This document shows, piece after piece, positions 1 to 12,609 of a DNA stretch of 64,000 nucleotides. The stretch is from Branchiostoma floridae (lineage: Eukaryota; Chordata; Leptocardii; Amphioxiformes; Branchiostomatidae): positions 784,011 through 848,010 of the forward strand of contig NC_049981.1 in the NCBI RefSeq assembly GCF_000003815.2, in the 5' to 3' direction. A model generated the notes under the pieces. The model worked only from the letters and a program-made list of their open reading frames with translations, did no database searches and was not told the DNA's origin. A program made the translations under genes and the position numbers. Numbering within the stretch: the stretch's first letter is position 1; the number at the start of each line of letters is the position of its first letter.

Positions 1-995
1 ACAAATGCCGAATGGAAACAAAAAAAGGATGCAAGAAATGTTGGTAAAATATCAGACTACAGGAATTCCTAGCTTGACACAAATTGAGTCACAGAACATG
101 GTGTATCAAGCCAGCTACAGGTCTTGTGTGTGGCAGGTATGCTGATGGTGATCAAAGGAAGCAGGCTGTCGCGTTATTCCTCCTTCTTAGCGTTCCTGTC
201 CCTAGAAACATAAAAAAAAGGATCTTAAGTCCAACCTAAGTACTTCAACTTCCCTTGCATTTCTTTCCATTTTACATGCGAACTGTAAGGGAGTCGGTTT
301 TGATAGGATGTCTTTGAAATCGTCTCTCAAAATTAAAAGCCGTTCAAATGTAAAATTCTCCCAAACAGCATGGATTTTGTACTTAGTCGTTTATGCTAAT
401 CTTTAGGGAGTAGACATTGTTGTTGCATTCCAGGTGTGCTTCTATCCCATGGAGTGCATCTGGGATAGGTCAACTGTCATGAATTTTTAAAGAGGTTTTT
501 TTTTAAACAGTCGAAAATTAATGAGAGCGCGGACGTCACCCATCATCCATATAAGCAAATAATTGTAGCCTCAACATCATCAGATGTACCGTTAATTCGC
601 CGATGTTACAAACTCGTCTTGTTATGTGCTGTTAACGTTTGATATCTTATGAATAACGCCCGAAAGATATTCACGATAAGTGCCTATATATAAGCATAGG
701 AAATGCATGGGTAGTGTCTTCATCGGTCAACTGAATTATACAGCGAATTACCGTAATTAGCCACAAGTGAAATTGCGCAAAGCTTTTGTTGATTTTGAAT
801 GCATTGATACATAATCTATTGCAAAATAACACTCCCTTCTGAATTTTAGGACCCCGTTTAAAATATGTAACACATATACGCTAGCCTGTGGTCGGATTAA
901 GGTTAACTAGCAGTATTTCAATGTATAAACTTTATCAGCGATCTACCTCATATTTCAAGTTCTTAACACTATGATGGTTATCGCCTACAATAATG
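1..995. other. 3' flank of DHPS, no gene seen
   Basis: I see no open reading frame or family-like sequence here beyond the presumed 3' untranslated region and flank of the minus-strand DHPS gene. A short minus-strand segment at 175-201 would read as a lysine/glutamate-rich tail followed by a stop, behind a good polypyrimidine acceptor. Its frame does not match the only visible donor of the last DHPS coding exon, so I did not use it. Confidence 0.5.
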
Positions 996-3900
996 TTACA
1001 GAATAGTGCTAACGTTAGAGTCCGACTTGAAGTCCTTTGCAAAGGTCTGCGACACGAGCAGGGGGAACACAAGAGTAGCATCGGCAAAAATCTGCAATTC
1101 AAACAAAACAAATAGAGTTAATGTACCATGCATACACAATTCACTAACAATACCAGCATTTAAATGCCAATTACGAATCGAACTGCCTAAAAGCTCCAGG
1201 AGAAACAAACTCACCAACCCGTAGTGCTCAGAAGCAAATGGGGCACTGACACAATTTGGAAATTATGTTAATCTAAGTTGTAGCAAAGTTTCTTCGACTC
1301 AAATATATGATAAGTGTTTCACAAACTAACACACACACACACATATAGACACAGACAGACAAACACACACACACACACACACATAGACACACACACTCGG
1401 AGGCACATCAATACGCATACCCATGGCCACACAGCTACACACAAACCAAAACATAAACTTTGAACGAAGGTAATCAAAGACAGGCCTCTATAACCATTAA
1501 ACACAGGCCATTAAACACAGGCCTTAATACCCCTCACCTTGACAGGGGTGGCGCTGCTCTTGATTTTTCCCCAGGACACGGCCTCGTCAGGACGGGCTCC
1601 CCCGTCAGAACCGTCAAACTCCTGGGCCGTGTTGATGAACACTCCGTAGTCTGCACCACCCTTCTGTGGAGGGGACAAAGGACAGAGAAAAACACATATC
1701 AGCGATGCAAATCAGTGTGTGTGTGAGTGTATGTGTGTGCATGTTTCTGTCTGTGTGTGTGTACGTTACAATATGCGTGTGTGTGTGTGGCAGTGTGTGT
1801 CTGTGTGTATCTTTATCTGTATCCTTCCCTCTGTGTCTTTCATTTAAGAACTTACCTGTACGGCCTACGTCACATTTCCAAACTGCGGCCCGGCCGGGCA
1901 GCTTTCAGACACGAAAACTATGATATAAAAGACAAAAAACTACACAAGACGTGAAGAGAATAGTCGTGGGCGTCATTTGTGTATATTTCAACTGATACAT
2001 TTCGATTTTTTGTTTCAATATAGATCCAGGCAGGGCCCCGGTGTGAAAATGTGACGTTAGTCTAAAATCAACGAAACTTTGGTGGTTAAAAATACATTTG
2101 GTTGTGTAGATAGTTTGGATCTCAAATGTACCTATCTGCCAAGCAGATGAAACTAATCACGAACTTACCATAAAGTTGGCGTTGTGGATGTGATGCTTAG
2201 GCAAGCCGCCACCCAGGATGATCATCCCGCTGTGCTTACTGTGAGCTGCTATACTGTTCATCATCTTGATATCTGTATTTCATAAAACCATAAATGTAGA
2301 GAACTTGAGGTGGAAAAGTGGCGAGTCATACCAAAGACATTTAAAATGGTACATATTATTTCTTTATTTATCACTTAACAAGAGTATGGTAGTTAAACAA
2401 ATACAATTGCCAGTTGACTACTACAATATGCTATAGAGTTCTGGAAAAGCCGGGTGATCCAACAAAGATGGGTGCATGGATTCTAATTCCACTTCTGACA
2501 CAATATATATATATATGTGTGTTGCATGGTGTTGAGGAATCATGGGGACTCAAAGATAGTAAATTGTGCTAAACCTGGTATTCCGGGAAAATATCACTTT
2601 ATATATTGAGTGTGATAATTCATTGACTGCTACACGTCGGTGGAAGACGAAGTATTAGTACTCACGCAAATCATATCTAATATGCACTGTTACATAGATG
2701 ATTTCAAATATGCTTCCAATCACCATTCGGCGCGGAAAATACCAAGGTCCGATTCACACAAGGAATGTTGTTAGACGTGCGACAACATCGTACGACGTCT
2801 TTTACTTAATTCCTGCGAGTAAATCCACTCACAGTGTCGGACGACAGTCAAGCATTTACATGTAACCCATCAGGGTTCGAAATACTTTTTCTGCATACCT
2901 GAACTGGTGCAGGTAACATTCTAAATTACCTGCACCAGACAAATTTTGCCTGCAGCAGCACCACTCTAAATTTAGGAAATACTAAAATTATAGGATTATG
3001 CTAAAATTGTTCAGGAACCATTGTTACTTTTTCTTTTATGCTTTATAGGTGGTAAAACTCAATGCAGCTAATAGCAATCCATATACACTTGCACCATAGG
3101 TCGTTTATGTATAAAACCCAGGTAGTATTTCGAGCCCTGGCCATATTACGTCTACCCAGGGGGTAAGAGTATGACGGGGCGGGAAAATGAGTTTTATTTT
3201 AACATGTTTGATTGAGTTACCTTCCACGATGTCCAGAACCAAGCCCGGGTTCCTGTAGGCATGCAGAAACAACAGGTCCCCGATGGAACCATCCGTAATG
3301 GCCGGACTAAACACTGGAATCTCGTTCTAACAAAAGAAGGAAAAGAAAGAAATAGAAAAAAAAAGTAAGTACAGTAGAAGCCAATTACTTGCACAATAGA
3401 TTAACGCACACTTCTATTTAATGCATGACGTGCCAAAATCCCAAACCGGTGCAGTCCAGCTGGATAACTTTGCATTATTGCACCAGCTAGATAACTGCAC
3501 GAAATACACTGTCAAATAGGTTTTGTAATTCAACGGCTTCTGCTGTATCTGAACCATGCTATTACACAAAGAAACAATCAGGCTATAACTTTCCTGTAAA
3601 TGAAAACAATATGAATGATTAAGTCTATATAGCGTTTTTTTTTATTTCACTTGAAAACCATATTCAAAAGATGACCGCATTTCTGTTAACCGTTGTATAA
3701 GGCCATTCTCCATTCTGATGTGTATTACACCCCCTGGGGAAACTGACCGTTGAATTTGTCATGAAATCTAACTGGTCAGAGAGGTAGTACAAATGACTAA
3801 GCTCACAGATTATATTTTACCAAATGATAGTCTCAATTTTTGGTCTTTTACGTTATTCACATACCAAATCAACATGGCCTTATCTGAAAACATGATTGGT

Positions 3901-6839
3901 TAATAAAATGATACTTTACCTTGTAGCACCAGTAGTATATGGACTCTTCGTTGTCGATTTCTTTTCCAAGACGGGCGATCAATTTAGATGGTGTCCACAG
4001 AGTCCCCTGTAATGAATAACCACAATAAGTTCAATATGATATAAGTTGAGCGTTGGTGTGTTCTTAAAGCCATTCTTCATCAGAGTGCAGTAGCCAACAA
4101 AATTAATGATATTGCACACAAAATCGGACTTTTTACCTAGAAATGAAAGATGCTAGGGAAAGACACACCTGGAGGCAACTCTCTATCTTCATGGCTACCT
4201 TGTCCCCCCAACGACCTGGAGGTCAAGGGACTAGCCTGCCTGCCTGCCTGAAAGATGCTATCTACGCCAGACATGTTCAACCACCCCTCAACAGAGACGG
4301 GGGGCGCCATAGATTTTCTGTAACTCAGTTTACCAAATCACTTGTTTTAACGTGACGCCACATTATCGATGGATGTAAAAAGGTCCGTTGTAGTACCAAA
4401 GAAAGTCACCAGAAGGATCATAGACCTACGTATACAGTGGAAGCCGCTTGACTGCACACCCTATTTGCCAGGTATATTTCTTGCAATTATCCGAATGGTG
4501 CAACAAAGCAAAGTTATTAAGCTGAACCGCACCAACATGGGATTTGGGGATTCCGTGCAATTAACAGAGGTGTACGATTATCCGGTGTGCAATCAACTGA
4601 CTTCTACTGTATTCCAAATACAGTGTGTATCTTCACAGTTGCATCTGACAACACGGACACACACAGACACAACCATATGCGAGCACACACACAGACAGAC
4701 ACACAAACACGCAGACACACACACAAACACAAACCATACGTAGAGAAGGTATAAGTTGTTACTATGTGTGCCAAGTTGAATATATGTTCATACATGTTGT
4801 TTTTGTTCNNNNNNNNNNNNNNNNNNNNNNNNNNNNNNNNNNNNNNNNNNNNNNNNNNNNNNNNNNNNNNNNNNNNNNNNNNNNNNNNNNNNNNNNNNNN
4901 NNNNNNNNATTATCATCCTCACTTTAGACACATGAATAGCACTGACAAGATTATATTCCTCGTGCGTTTTAACAAACCGACAATAGCTAAACCCATACAG
5001 TCCTACATTTTCACGATTACCAAGAAGCGAGAAGAAGCCGAACTTCTATGTTAGACTAGATTTGTGATACATTTATATGTACATATGTTTTCACTTGTTG
5101 TGACCTGTACTTAGCTTGGTTGGGCAAAAATGTACAATAAAGGTCCTCATTCATTCATTCATTCATTCATTCATTCATTCATTCAACATATTTTGCTAGT
5201 CTGTGCAATTTTGTAGCATGCCAATGTATCTAATAGACTCTACTCTACAAGTGAAAAGTAGTAAGACGCACAGCTGGATCTTATGTTACAGACCCACCAT
5301 ACACATACTACAATTGAATGTGTATTTCAATAGTTTTGTACATACCTTTTGGCCGGAGGTCCTTTCCCTTCAAGGAGAAGTCTCCCAGATACGTCGGTGC
5401 GAAACACTTGATGAAGTCTTCCTCAATCCCACCTGCTGTCGTCACGATGCAGTCAATCTGAAACAGAAGGACGTTTATTTGAAGACGTTTATACACAAGT
5501 ACGTAGACAGGGTGTCATATTCTTATCTTAGAAAAACCAGGGACATAACTGTTACATCATTCATTCCGAATATGACATGTGTCCAAAAAGTACAATTTAA
5601 GCAGTTTCTATACGGCATAACAGTACGACATGAGCCGAATTTTCAAAATGGTGGTAAGTTTACATCAAGCTAGGGACTGACCATTTGAAACTAGAGGTCT
5701 TAACAGGTCTAAAAACGTTTAGACGTCCTCACCATCCTATGCTGAGCCAAGAACCTGATGGTCTCACGGATGCCAGATGACACCATGTTGGAGGTGTAGC
5801 CCAGGAAGATGGTGCAGTCTGACCGGGGCCGGTAGATGGGGTCCAGCTTCTCTTCCTCCGGGCTGAGGTTGACGGGCTTGGACCTGTGCTCCCTCTGTAA
5901 CCATGGTAACAACAGTCCTTAAATACCATCCAAAATAAGTATGTGAAATGGTAGACCATTTCTTGCTATCAGATCTAAATTTTAGTTTAGTCAATGATAG
6001 CCTGGTAAATAGCTTTTCGACCAAAAAAGTAGCCATTTTCATTTCAAATAGCAAACCTGTAAAACTGATGTCACTATTTCCCATCATACACCACTCACAA
6101 AATGGTTGCGCCCATAGAATCCTATAAATACAGATTTCGCTATTAATAACAGACCTGTAATAAATAATTAGATATTGGTTTTAATGATTCAACTCACCAT
6201 CTTGTTGATCTGCTCAATGGCCATTCCAAAGTTGCTGGCTTGAAACCCTGTGGTCAAGAAATGCTTGACCACTTCGTCAAGTTTAACGCCTTTGTTGAAG
6301 TCAAATCCTTTGATCTGAATCGTAGAAAACGAATAAGGACAGACACTTATTCAATAATGGGTTGAATTCAACAGTTACCAAAAGTCGTTCATTGCGGATG
6401 TAAGTCTGCCAAAGTTTTGAACGCGCCGATTGATCTATTCTACTGGAGTCATTTTTAGGAAGTTTTTTCTGTCATCATCAACATGGCAGACACAATGTCA
6501 GTGCTCCTTGTAATGACTTTTAACGTTTATTTCTTTTCACTTCTTTTCTTTATAAGTCAATACTTAGAAGAGTTATTTTTTCCAGATATCGGAATGGTTG
6601 AAGATATCTCAGCAACGTTCAAGTTCGGCACGTAGTGTTAGACGATGGAAAAATACGCTCCCCCCATGTCAAAATAAATGGAACGTTCCAAGAATCACCT
6701 AGCAACTATTACAATGGGGTTAAATGATTAAAGGGTACATGGGGTTAATGCTAACTAAACTCACCTTGATGGCGTCATCAGGCATGTCCATGCTCTTCAC
6801 CCACACGTGCTGCTCGGCTTTAGTCGCTGCGTCCGCCAT
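996..6839 (-). CDS. DHPS: Deoxyhypusine synthase, gene with one exon missing in gap
   Basis: Deoxyhypusine synthase uses NAD and spermidine to modify one lysine of translation factor eIF5A to deoxyhypusine, the first step of hypusine formation, in the cytosol. Exons on the complement, in transcript order: 6765-6839, 6198-6314, 5733-5894, 5346-5457, [missing], 3920-4006, 3221-3326, 2169-2272, 1538-1663, 996-1091. The start is the ATG at 6839. Family landmarks are clear: [76 protein letters not shown] and EAVSWGK, whose lysine is the family's catalytic lysine. Visible exons give about 328 codons. The absent exon, about 36 codons by comparison with the family, would bring the protein near its usual 365-370 residues. 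Exon 5346-5457 ends in phase 1 and exon 3920-4006 starts in phase 0, so a piece of length 2 mod 3 is required. The extreme C terminus is uncertain. Confidence 0.96.
1325..1455. repeat. (CA)n microsatellite
   Basis: Degenerate CA/ACAC dinucleotide tract in the last DHPS intron. It creates spurious Val/Cys-rich open frames on the minus strand. Confidence 0.9.
1708..1830. repeat. (GT)n microsatellite
   Basis: Interrupted GT tract next to DHPS exon 1538-1663, complementary in type to the CA tract 300 bp away. The two could pair in single-stranded nucleic acid. Confidence 0.9.
1866..2067. mobile_element. MITE-like element, family A copy 1
   Basis: About 200 bp, bounded by inverted ends. The left end reads CGTCACATTTCC then GGCCCGGCCGGGC; the right end has GGGCCCCGGTGTGAAAATGT before GACGTTAG. 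The interior is AT-rich (CGAAAACTATGATATAAAAG) and matches the copy at 41440-41632. Further copies lie at 9010-9202 and 41238-41425. There is no coding capacity, so it is a non-autonomous DNA element. The superfamily is not assigned. Confidence 0.7.
4655..4742. repeat. (CA)n microsatellite
   Basis: CACACAGACACA-type tract just left of the assembly gap. Low-complexity sequence like this may have contributed to the assembly break. Confidence 0.85.
4809..4908. other. Assembly gap of 100 N
   Basis: Exactly 100 N, which usually denotes a gap of unknown size. It falls between DHPS exons 3920-4006 and 5346-5457, where one coding exon is missing, and next to the truncated end of a LINE copy. Confidence 0.98.
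4909..5186 (+). mobile_element. 3' end of a CR1/L2-like LINE with (ATTC)n tail
   Basis: The open frame from 4909 to the stop near 5054 is the extreme C terminus of a non-LTR retrotransposon polyprotein ([20 protein letters not shown]...TKKRE). It aligns with the end of the LINE at 37978-39535 ([19 protein letters not shown]...TKKRE). It is followed by a 3' UTR containing GGTTGGGCAAAAATGTACAA and TAAAGGTCC, and a run of ATTC repeats, the usual microsatellite tail of this LINE type. The 5' side runs into the gap. It sits in a DHPS intron on the opposite strand. Confidence 0.85.
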
Positions 6840-8704
6840 CTTGGAACACTTAATAATTTGCCAAACAAGAAGGAAAAACAATGTCAATAAAAAGATATGA
6901 ACTAAAATTATGTATAAAACAAAGCTGGTTAGATCAGTGACAGTTGATCACACCTGCACTGTCAAAGTCAAAAGCGGGCTGTTCTGTTCGTTTGTAGCAC
7001 CCTTGCCGAGTAACCAGTAAGTGTTATCTTTGGTGTAGCAAACAATATATCGTCAATGTTAACGTCTCTTTGAAGAAAATAAGTTTTCGTGACAATATAC
7101 AATGTACTACTGATAATATAGTACGTATCTAATTTGAATATTCCCACGACACACCCACATCTGGTGATCGTCTCGAGACAGAAATACATGTAACATACCT
7201 GCTATTCCTTTACACATATAGGATTTGCTACTAAAGTAGAATAGTCAACTTTACGTCTCAACATAAAAAGACAGTAAGCGTCATTTGTAACCTGAAAAGC
7301 GTTTTGGTTTTCGTACTAAATTTATATTGTACATGTCTAGCTGGTCATACAAGTTATTGTGCCCTATCTAATGTAGGTCAAAACCTGATCATTTTCGTTT
7401 TGTGCTTCTATCAAACTTAGTTCTATAAACCACAAGCGTATAAAATGATAACTATGTCATAGTCGATCCAGGAAGTTATCTAATATTGATTTCGGACCTT
7501 ACTGGATTTTTAAACTGGCTTGTGTGCCAGTAACGTCAAAAAGTTGAGTTATTAACAGTTGCTTTCTCCTCTTTTTGTCATAGGAACCCATTGTTAAGAG
7601 GCTGTATATTGAATCACTGGCGGATACCCTGAATGGTTTAGATGGTGCACAGAATTGTATGAATAGTGAGGCTGGGATTCTAGAAAAATGCTCACATTGT
7701 CTTTGAGTGACAAGGAACCTTGCGGATGGTAAGTCGTTCTTCCAGAGTCTGCACTATACTGGTTAAAGCCCATGAGTTTCACGCCGTGAAACTGGCGTCC
7801 GCTGTGAGCCACGGAGGGCCAAGGACAATTTTGCAGCTTGAGGGAGGGCCATTTTCAAATCTTTAACAATGTACGAAATGTATGAAAATACATTGTGAGA
7901 CATTACCGCACCTCAGAGTCCATAATTGCAGGCATGACAACATTGTCCCATTGTAACTGGTTTGGCAATTTTAGCTTACCCTACTAGTATAGTTAATTAG
8001 ACAATTTAGTTACTTTGTTTTTCAATAGACAAGTCTACTGGTGTAGACAAGTTACCGTGGATGCTTTGCATAAGTAATCGGCTCGTCTTGCAGGTTGAGA
8101 TTTCTTGCAGACAATTAATTAAATGTAATAGACAAATATTTCATTGTTATTTGATAAACCCTTCAGTGCAACACAAAAAGTTTTCTTTATCTTTAACAAT
8201 GTCGATTTGTTATGATGAAAAATAGGTGGTTTGATGAAATTTAAAGGTGTTAGTTATGAAATAAAAAAAAACTGTTTACCCATGCTTTTAAAGAAAACAA
8301 ATGTATCCATCGTCCACAGAAGTTAAATGTGGGCTAGCTCTGTGGGTTATACTAAACGTTTCTCTTGCCTTCAACGATCTAAAAACAATGTTGATATAGA
8401 GCATGTAATAATAGGATAAGCGACCGATTCCTTCCATCCCAAAATTGCCATAGCGCAAGCAACACATTAGATATATTTTGAGATTTTGTATGCAGTCAAT
8501 CCTGCACTTAAAATAGCACTCGTAACTGTAAGCCCTTAGTACTTTCAAGTATGTCAAAATGATCAAACATAGGTATAGATGTAGACCAAATGGCAACACA
8601 CCAACAACTTTACAAAGAATTTTAAAACCTTCAGTTTTAAAACTTCAGTAGAAATCCTGGCAACAATGGAAAGGTGGACGACGCGATGTTTTAAAAGTTC
8701 TTAC
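6840..8704. other. Upstream of DHPS, no gene recognised
   Basis: This holds the presumed DHPS promoter and 5' flank. A minus-strand open stretch of about 70 codons at 7594-7812 has no recognisable motif and is not in phase with the candidate exon at 8705-8809. Otherwise I see AT-rich unique sequence. Confidence 0.4.
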
Positions 8705-8809
8705 CTGGGAGTTTAGTTGTCTTCTTCTTCTAAACGCAGAAATCAAAAGAAATCGTTTGATGTGTGCATCTAGGTGTGTGTCGGTGGACACCTCGCAGGA
8801 CTGGCCCAT
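8705..8809 (-). CDS. Candidate first coding exon of unknown gene
   Basis: An ATG at 8809 opens 35 codons (begins MGQSCEVSTDTHLDAH, ends RRRRQLNSQ) that run into a consensus splice donor CAG|GTAAGA in phase 0. The MGQSC start resembles an N-myristoylation and palmitoylation signal, but that is only a pattern. I found no downstream exon in phase before DHPS, so this may be chance or an exon of a small unknown gene. It does not fit DHPS, which has a good start of its own. Confidence 0.2.
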
Positions 8810-9009
8810 TGTGACAATAGGGGTGGTTGGGCGTTACTGTGTTGTAGTGCAGTCCGGATTTGTCTTTAATAGAACTTGTCGATTTTCAAGTTTGAGAATG
8901 GAAGTTTAGACATAACAACAAATCTTTATAGTCCATACTTAACATTATATATTTACAATTGTAAGAGACATGTATTAGGACCTTTTATACACTACTAGTA
9001 CCACGGTTG

Positions 9010-9202
9010 TACAACGATCACATTTCCGAACCAGGGCCTAGTCGGGATGTTTATGGTAAAGAAAAAAAATCGAGAAATAAACACAATCATAGATTATACT
9101 CATGACTATTTGGATACGTTCTGTTTGTATCGTTTCCTTTTATATCATACACTAGGTAAAAAAAACTGCCCGGTCATGCCCCAATTTGAAAATGTGACCT
9201 CC
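9010..9202. mobile_element. MITE-like element, family A copy 2
   Basis: Inverted ends match family A: ATCACATTTCCGAACCAGGG on the left and ATTTGAAAATGTGACC on the right. Length is close to copy 1 and the interior is AT-rich. Non-coding. Confidence 0.65.
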
Positions 9203-9239
9203 AAATTAACATAACATATTAACCTACTTACAAACTGGA

Positions 9240-9500
9240 ATCGCCTTATAATGCTTCGGCCTCAACTGCGCCGGCGCGGGCCCCCAAGCCACGAAATTGT
9301 CCCGGTGGACTGCCGGATACCACAAGGGTACCTTGTCATTGTTATTGAGTGGGCCGACTACTCTCCCTTCACAGCCATACAGGGGCTGAATTGTGAGGAG
9401 CTTACAATAGGCGCGGCTAAATCGCAAGGGTCTGGAGCGGTTGCCATTCCGGCATTCGGTGCTAACTCAGGTGACCTCAATACGACATCTATTGCCCCAT
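9240..9500. repeat. Dispersed repeat with GTGGACTGCCGGATACC motif
   Basis: The complement carries TATCCGGCAGTCCACCGGGA followed by CAATTTCGTGGCTTGGGGGCCC. The same sequence recurs at about 29765-29850 (ATCCGGCAGTCCACCGGGAC) and inside the MITE at 44966-45245 (CAGGCAGTCCACTGGGACAA). The open frames on both strands here are therefore by-products of a GC-rich repeat. Confidence 0.6.
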
Positions 9501-10660
9501 GTGCGACTAAAGGACTGTAGATTTTGAACCACTCACACCGGAAAGGACCCCCCTCTTTCCGATACGTGCTGTGGGCTCTTTAATATACTCAAGGTGTTGC
9601 TCTTCTTAAACACGGGACTTCATTTTAACGTCCTATCCGAGAGACATGTACCTCTAGGTGAAAACTTGGCGGCATGTTTTTTGTCCATAACCACCCGTAT
9701 CAAATTATAGACATTTTTCTTGAGCTCACGGTAAGCAATCTAGGAAGAAAAATTGCAATTTGAGTTAAGAATTATAGCAAGATTATCATAAACTAACTCT
9801 AACGTATCAGTTAATGATATGTATTTACAATAAAGAGGACATCTACAAGACTTAGATTCGGTAAAGTGCATGCGTGTTAATGCACAGAAAAGGTCAAGTT
9901 TTTATTGTTCTGATTTATTAACCATCTTAGGGAGGTTAAATTGGCAAAAATAGGCTCTCAGCAGGACAAGGGTTAAGGAAAGGACGTAAAATAAACATGG
10001 CTTGATCATGCAACACCAATTTATTATTCCAGCTGAAATTTTTTGTTCACAATTAAATTGTGGTTCGTACCTACATTATGTATTAGCACTAGCAAAGTGG
10101 AGCTCAGTTATATATCTTTAAAACTATTTTGCGGGGTCATATTTCATTATTGCATAGTTTACCTTACAAATAGCTGAGAAATGTGTTTAATCACAAACTG
10201 TTAAACCTTGCAAAATCATTCTTGGTTATCTTAATTTTTTTTTCTTTATTACGCATCCCGAGTAGATAATTGATACGAATACATGTACATCTTCCATATT
10301 ATTTTGAGTTTTTCAAACAGATTCAGCTATCCAGAGCATTCAATTGATACCCTTAATGATTATTAAAAGCTTCCATATATGGATTTCAAATGTTAAGTTG
10401 CGGTTTTCACACTCCGTATAACAGGCGTAATAGTGACTTCCCTGTATACCCCACGTGACATAAAGGTACACCTTCTAATATGTCTGTCACATCATTTAGT
10501 TTGCATATACAGTTATTATATTATATAGATGCTGCACTTCTTTTCAACAGTCTACAATAACGGCGATTTTTTAAACACGAGCCACGATCTACAAATTAAT
10601 TTCAATGAATCGGTACCGAATCAGAAACAGACCTTGAATGTACATTGTGGGGCATTGGAT
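9501..10660. other. Intergenic, no gene seen
   Basis: AT-rich sequence without open frames or domain-like translations on either strand. I see no RNA gene. Confidence 0.4.
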
Positions 10661-10664
10661 AATG

Positions 10665-11466
10665 CATAGTTATATTTCAGCCATACCATAGGTATGGTGA
10701 AATATATTGTATTCGTAATGTTTCTTTCTCCTGTCAAATCTTCGGAACACGGTATCTCCGTTGTTCCTGAACCGATTGACTTGAAATTTGGCACAAGGGT
10801 AGAGTGGGCCAATACCCTCGGGCGTTTTTTTCATTTTTTACATATCTGCCTTTAAAATGATTTTATTGAGGTTTTTGTCAATTTTTATGTATATTTTGGG
10901 CTCCTGTACCCTGGTATTACAGCCGAATGACATGAAATTTGGTACAAAGGTGCCCTGATCATATGCACACCCAGATTTAATAACACTTTTGGCATATGGT
11001 ACAACAAAATGCTTAATTTTGCAATTTTTGGCCATTTTTTGACAAAAAAAGCACATTTTTGCCTCCTGTACCCTCGTTTTACAACCGAATGACCTGAAAT
11101 TTGGTATAAAAGTGCCCTTCAATTATGTGCACATGAAATCAATAACAGTTTTTCCATACAGTACAACATAATGCTCAATATTGCGATTTTATGGCCATTT
11201 TTTGACAAAAATTGGACATTTTTGGCTCCTGTTCCCTCGTTTTACAACCAAATGACCCGAAATTTGGTAAAGGGGTGCTCTAGATATTTATTCAAATGAC
11301 CCATTTATAATTTTTGGCATGGAACAATTTAAAATGATATATTTGGGAAATTTTTGGGTCATTTTCCAATGGCCTAAGGGGTCAACGACCTCAAGGCCTA
11401 TTGTTGCATGAGGGAGATGGCTGAAATATGCTGTATTTGCTCTCAAGCAAATGTCGGCCTTTCTAG
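10665..11466 (+). mobile_element. Short Helitron-like non-autonomous element
   Basis: The 3' end has the Helitron signature: hairpin ATTTGCT-CTCA-AGCAAAT at 11435-11452, ten bases, then terminal CTAG at 11463-11466. The 5' end has a hairpin TATTTCA...TGAAATA enclosing CATACC-ATA-GGTATG. The 5' arm ATATTTCAGCCAT is repeated inverted near the 3' end (ATGGCTGAAATAT). The interior has four tandem units with GAAATTTGG at 10783, 10934, 11096 and 11259 (spacing 151-163). A related element occupies 46370-49648. No helicase or Rep coding sequence is present. Confidence 0.65.
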
Positions 11467-12250
11467 TTCAATACTTTTATTTATTGTTTTTGTCACCTAT
11501 TGTTACGTGCCGTACAATCGTAATGGCCATCTATTTACATAGAAAATAATCTACGGTTTCTTCGACTTTTGGCCATTCTTGAAGTAATTAATTAGAATGT
11601 TTGATTCGTCCACAACTCCCCATTTAGATCTATAATGGTATATGATATCTATCAAATATTTTGTATCCAGATATATAATCTTCTTTATGGGTTCTCGCAA
11701 AATCAATAAATTAATACTTCTAAATGTAATAAGGTACAGCATCATCAATGCATTGATCCGTTACAGTTTCTTATTTCATTTCTGCTAATGAATAGTGGTC
11801 TATTTCACAGCGAGTCATCAAGCGGTTCCTACTTAACTGCTATGTATCATTCAAGGGTTCTCGTATACTTATTGTAGGCAAAAGGATCTACAACATTTCC
11901 AAATCATGACCGCTGAATAACATATAACTACGAAGAGAAGAAAGCAAGTGTCAGAAGACATCTCATATTTACGACTATCAGAAGAACGACAACTACGAGC
12001 TAGATGCCACGAAATGGAAGAAGGAAAAAAAAATAGACAAGAACACATAAAACCACACTTTTCCATGTCGCCCTCCACAATGGAATCATACAAGAGACGA
12101 GAGAAAGTGAAAGTGAAATCGAACCAGTTGCACTCACAGAAAAGATATTATCCAACTGGTCATGACAGAAAAGACAGACGTGTCCAAGGGTGTGGTAAGT
12201 TCTCCTTGCTCTTTCCGACAAGCTACAAACAAACTTGGTCAATGACATGT
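11467..12250. other. Intergenic, no gene seen
   Basis: Downstream flank of the minus-strand receptor gene. An open frame on the plus strand near 11948-12325 is rich in Arg/Lys/Glu and ends in a GT microsatellite. It shows no domain and is not supported. Confidence 0.4.
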
Positions 12251-12264
12251 TTGTTTGTGTGTGT

Positions 12265-12320
12265 TGGGGGGGGGGGGGGGGTCGTGTGTGTGTGTGTGTG
12301 TGTGACTGTGTGTGTGATTA
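12265..12320. repeat. Poly-G run and (GT)n
   Basis: A run of about 17 G is followed by a GT tract. It is in the downstream flank of the receptor gene. Confidence 0.9.
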
Positions 12321-12609
12321 TATGAGTTTGTGTGCATTTGACTATCAACTTTGTGGTTCAGTTATTATCATTATACAGTGTTACTGTACATCCTTACAAT
12401 TAGTGACATCATCTGTGTCTATATGTGCAGTCTTGTTGTTCTGATTGCGATGTTTAGTTTTTGTAAGTGACGCCATGATTCATCGTCGTGACTAAATCAT
12501 GGACTACTTGTTTTGCTGTAGGGACGCGTACTAGTCCTGTAAGCTGTTGCATGCTGTTGTCCCTGTCGTCTCCGAGGATTGAAACTAAAAACCGGGTACC
12601 TTTGCATCT

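Noticed and set aside
175-201. Possible terminal DHPS exon ending in a KKEE-like tail
   Set aside because: The acceptor is good, but the attractive frame needs a phase 2 donor; the visible donor after 1091-1006 is phase 0, which gives only four residues. Read-through to the stop at 996 is simpler.
1460-1954. Cys/Val-rich plus-strand frames
   Set aside because: Translation of GT microsatellite and antisense to a DHPS exon.
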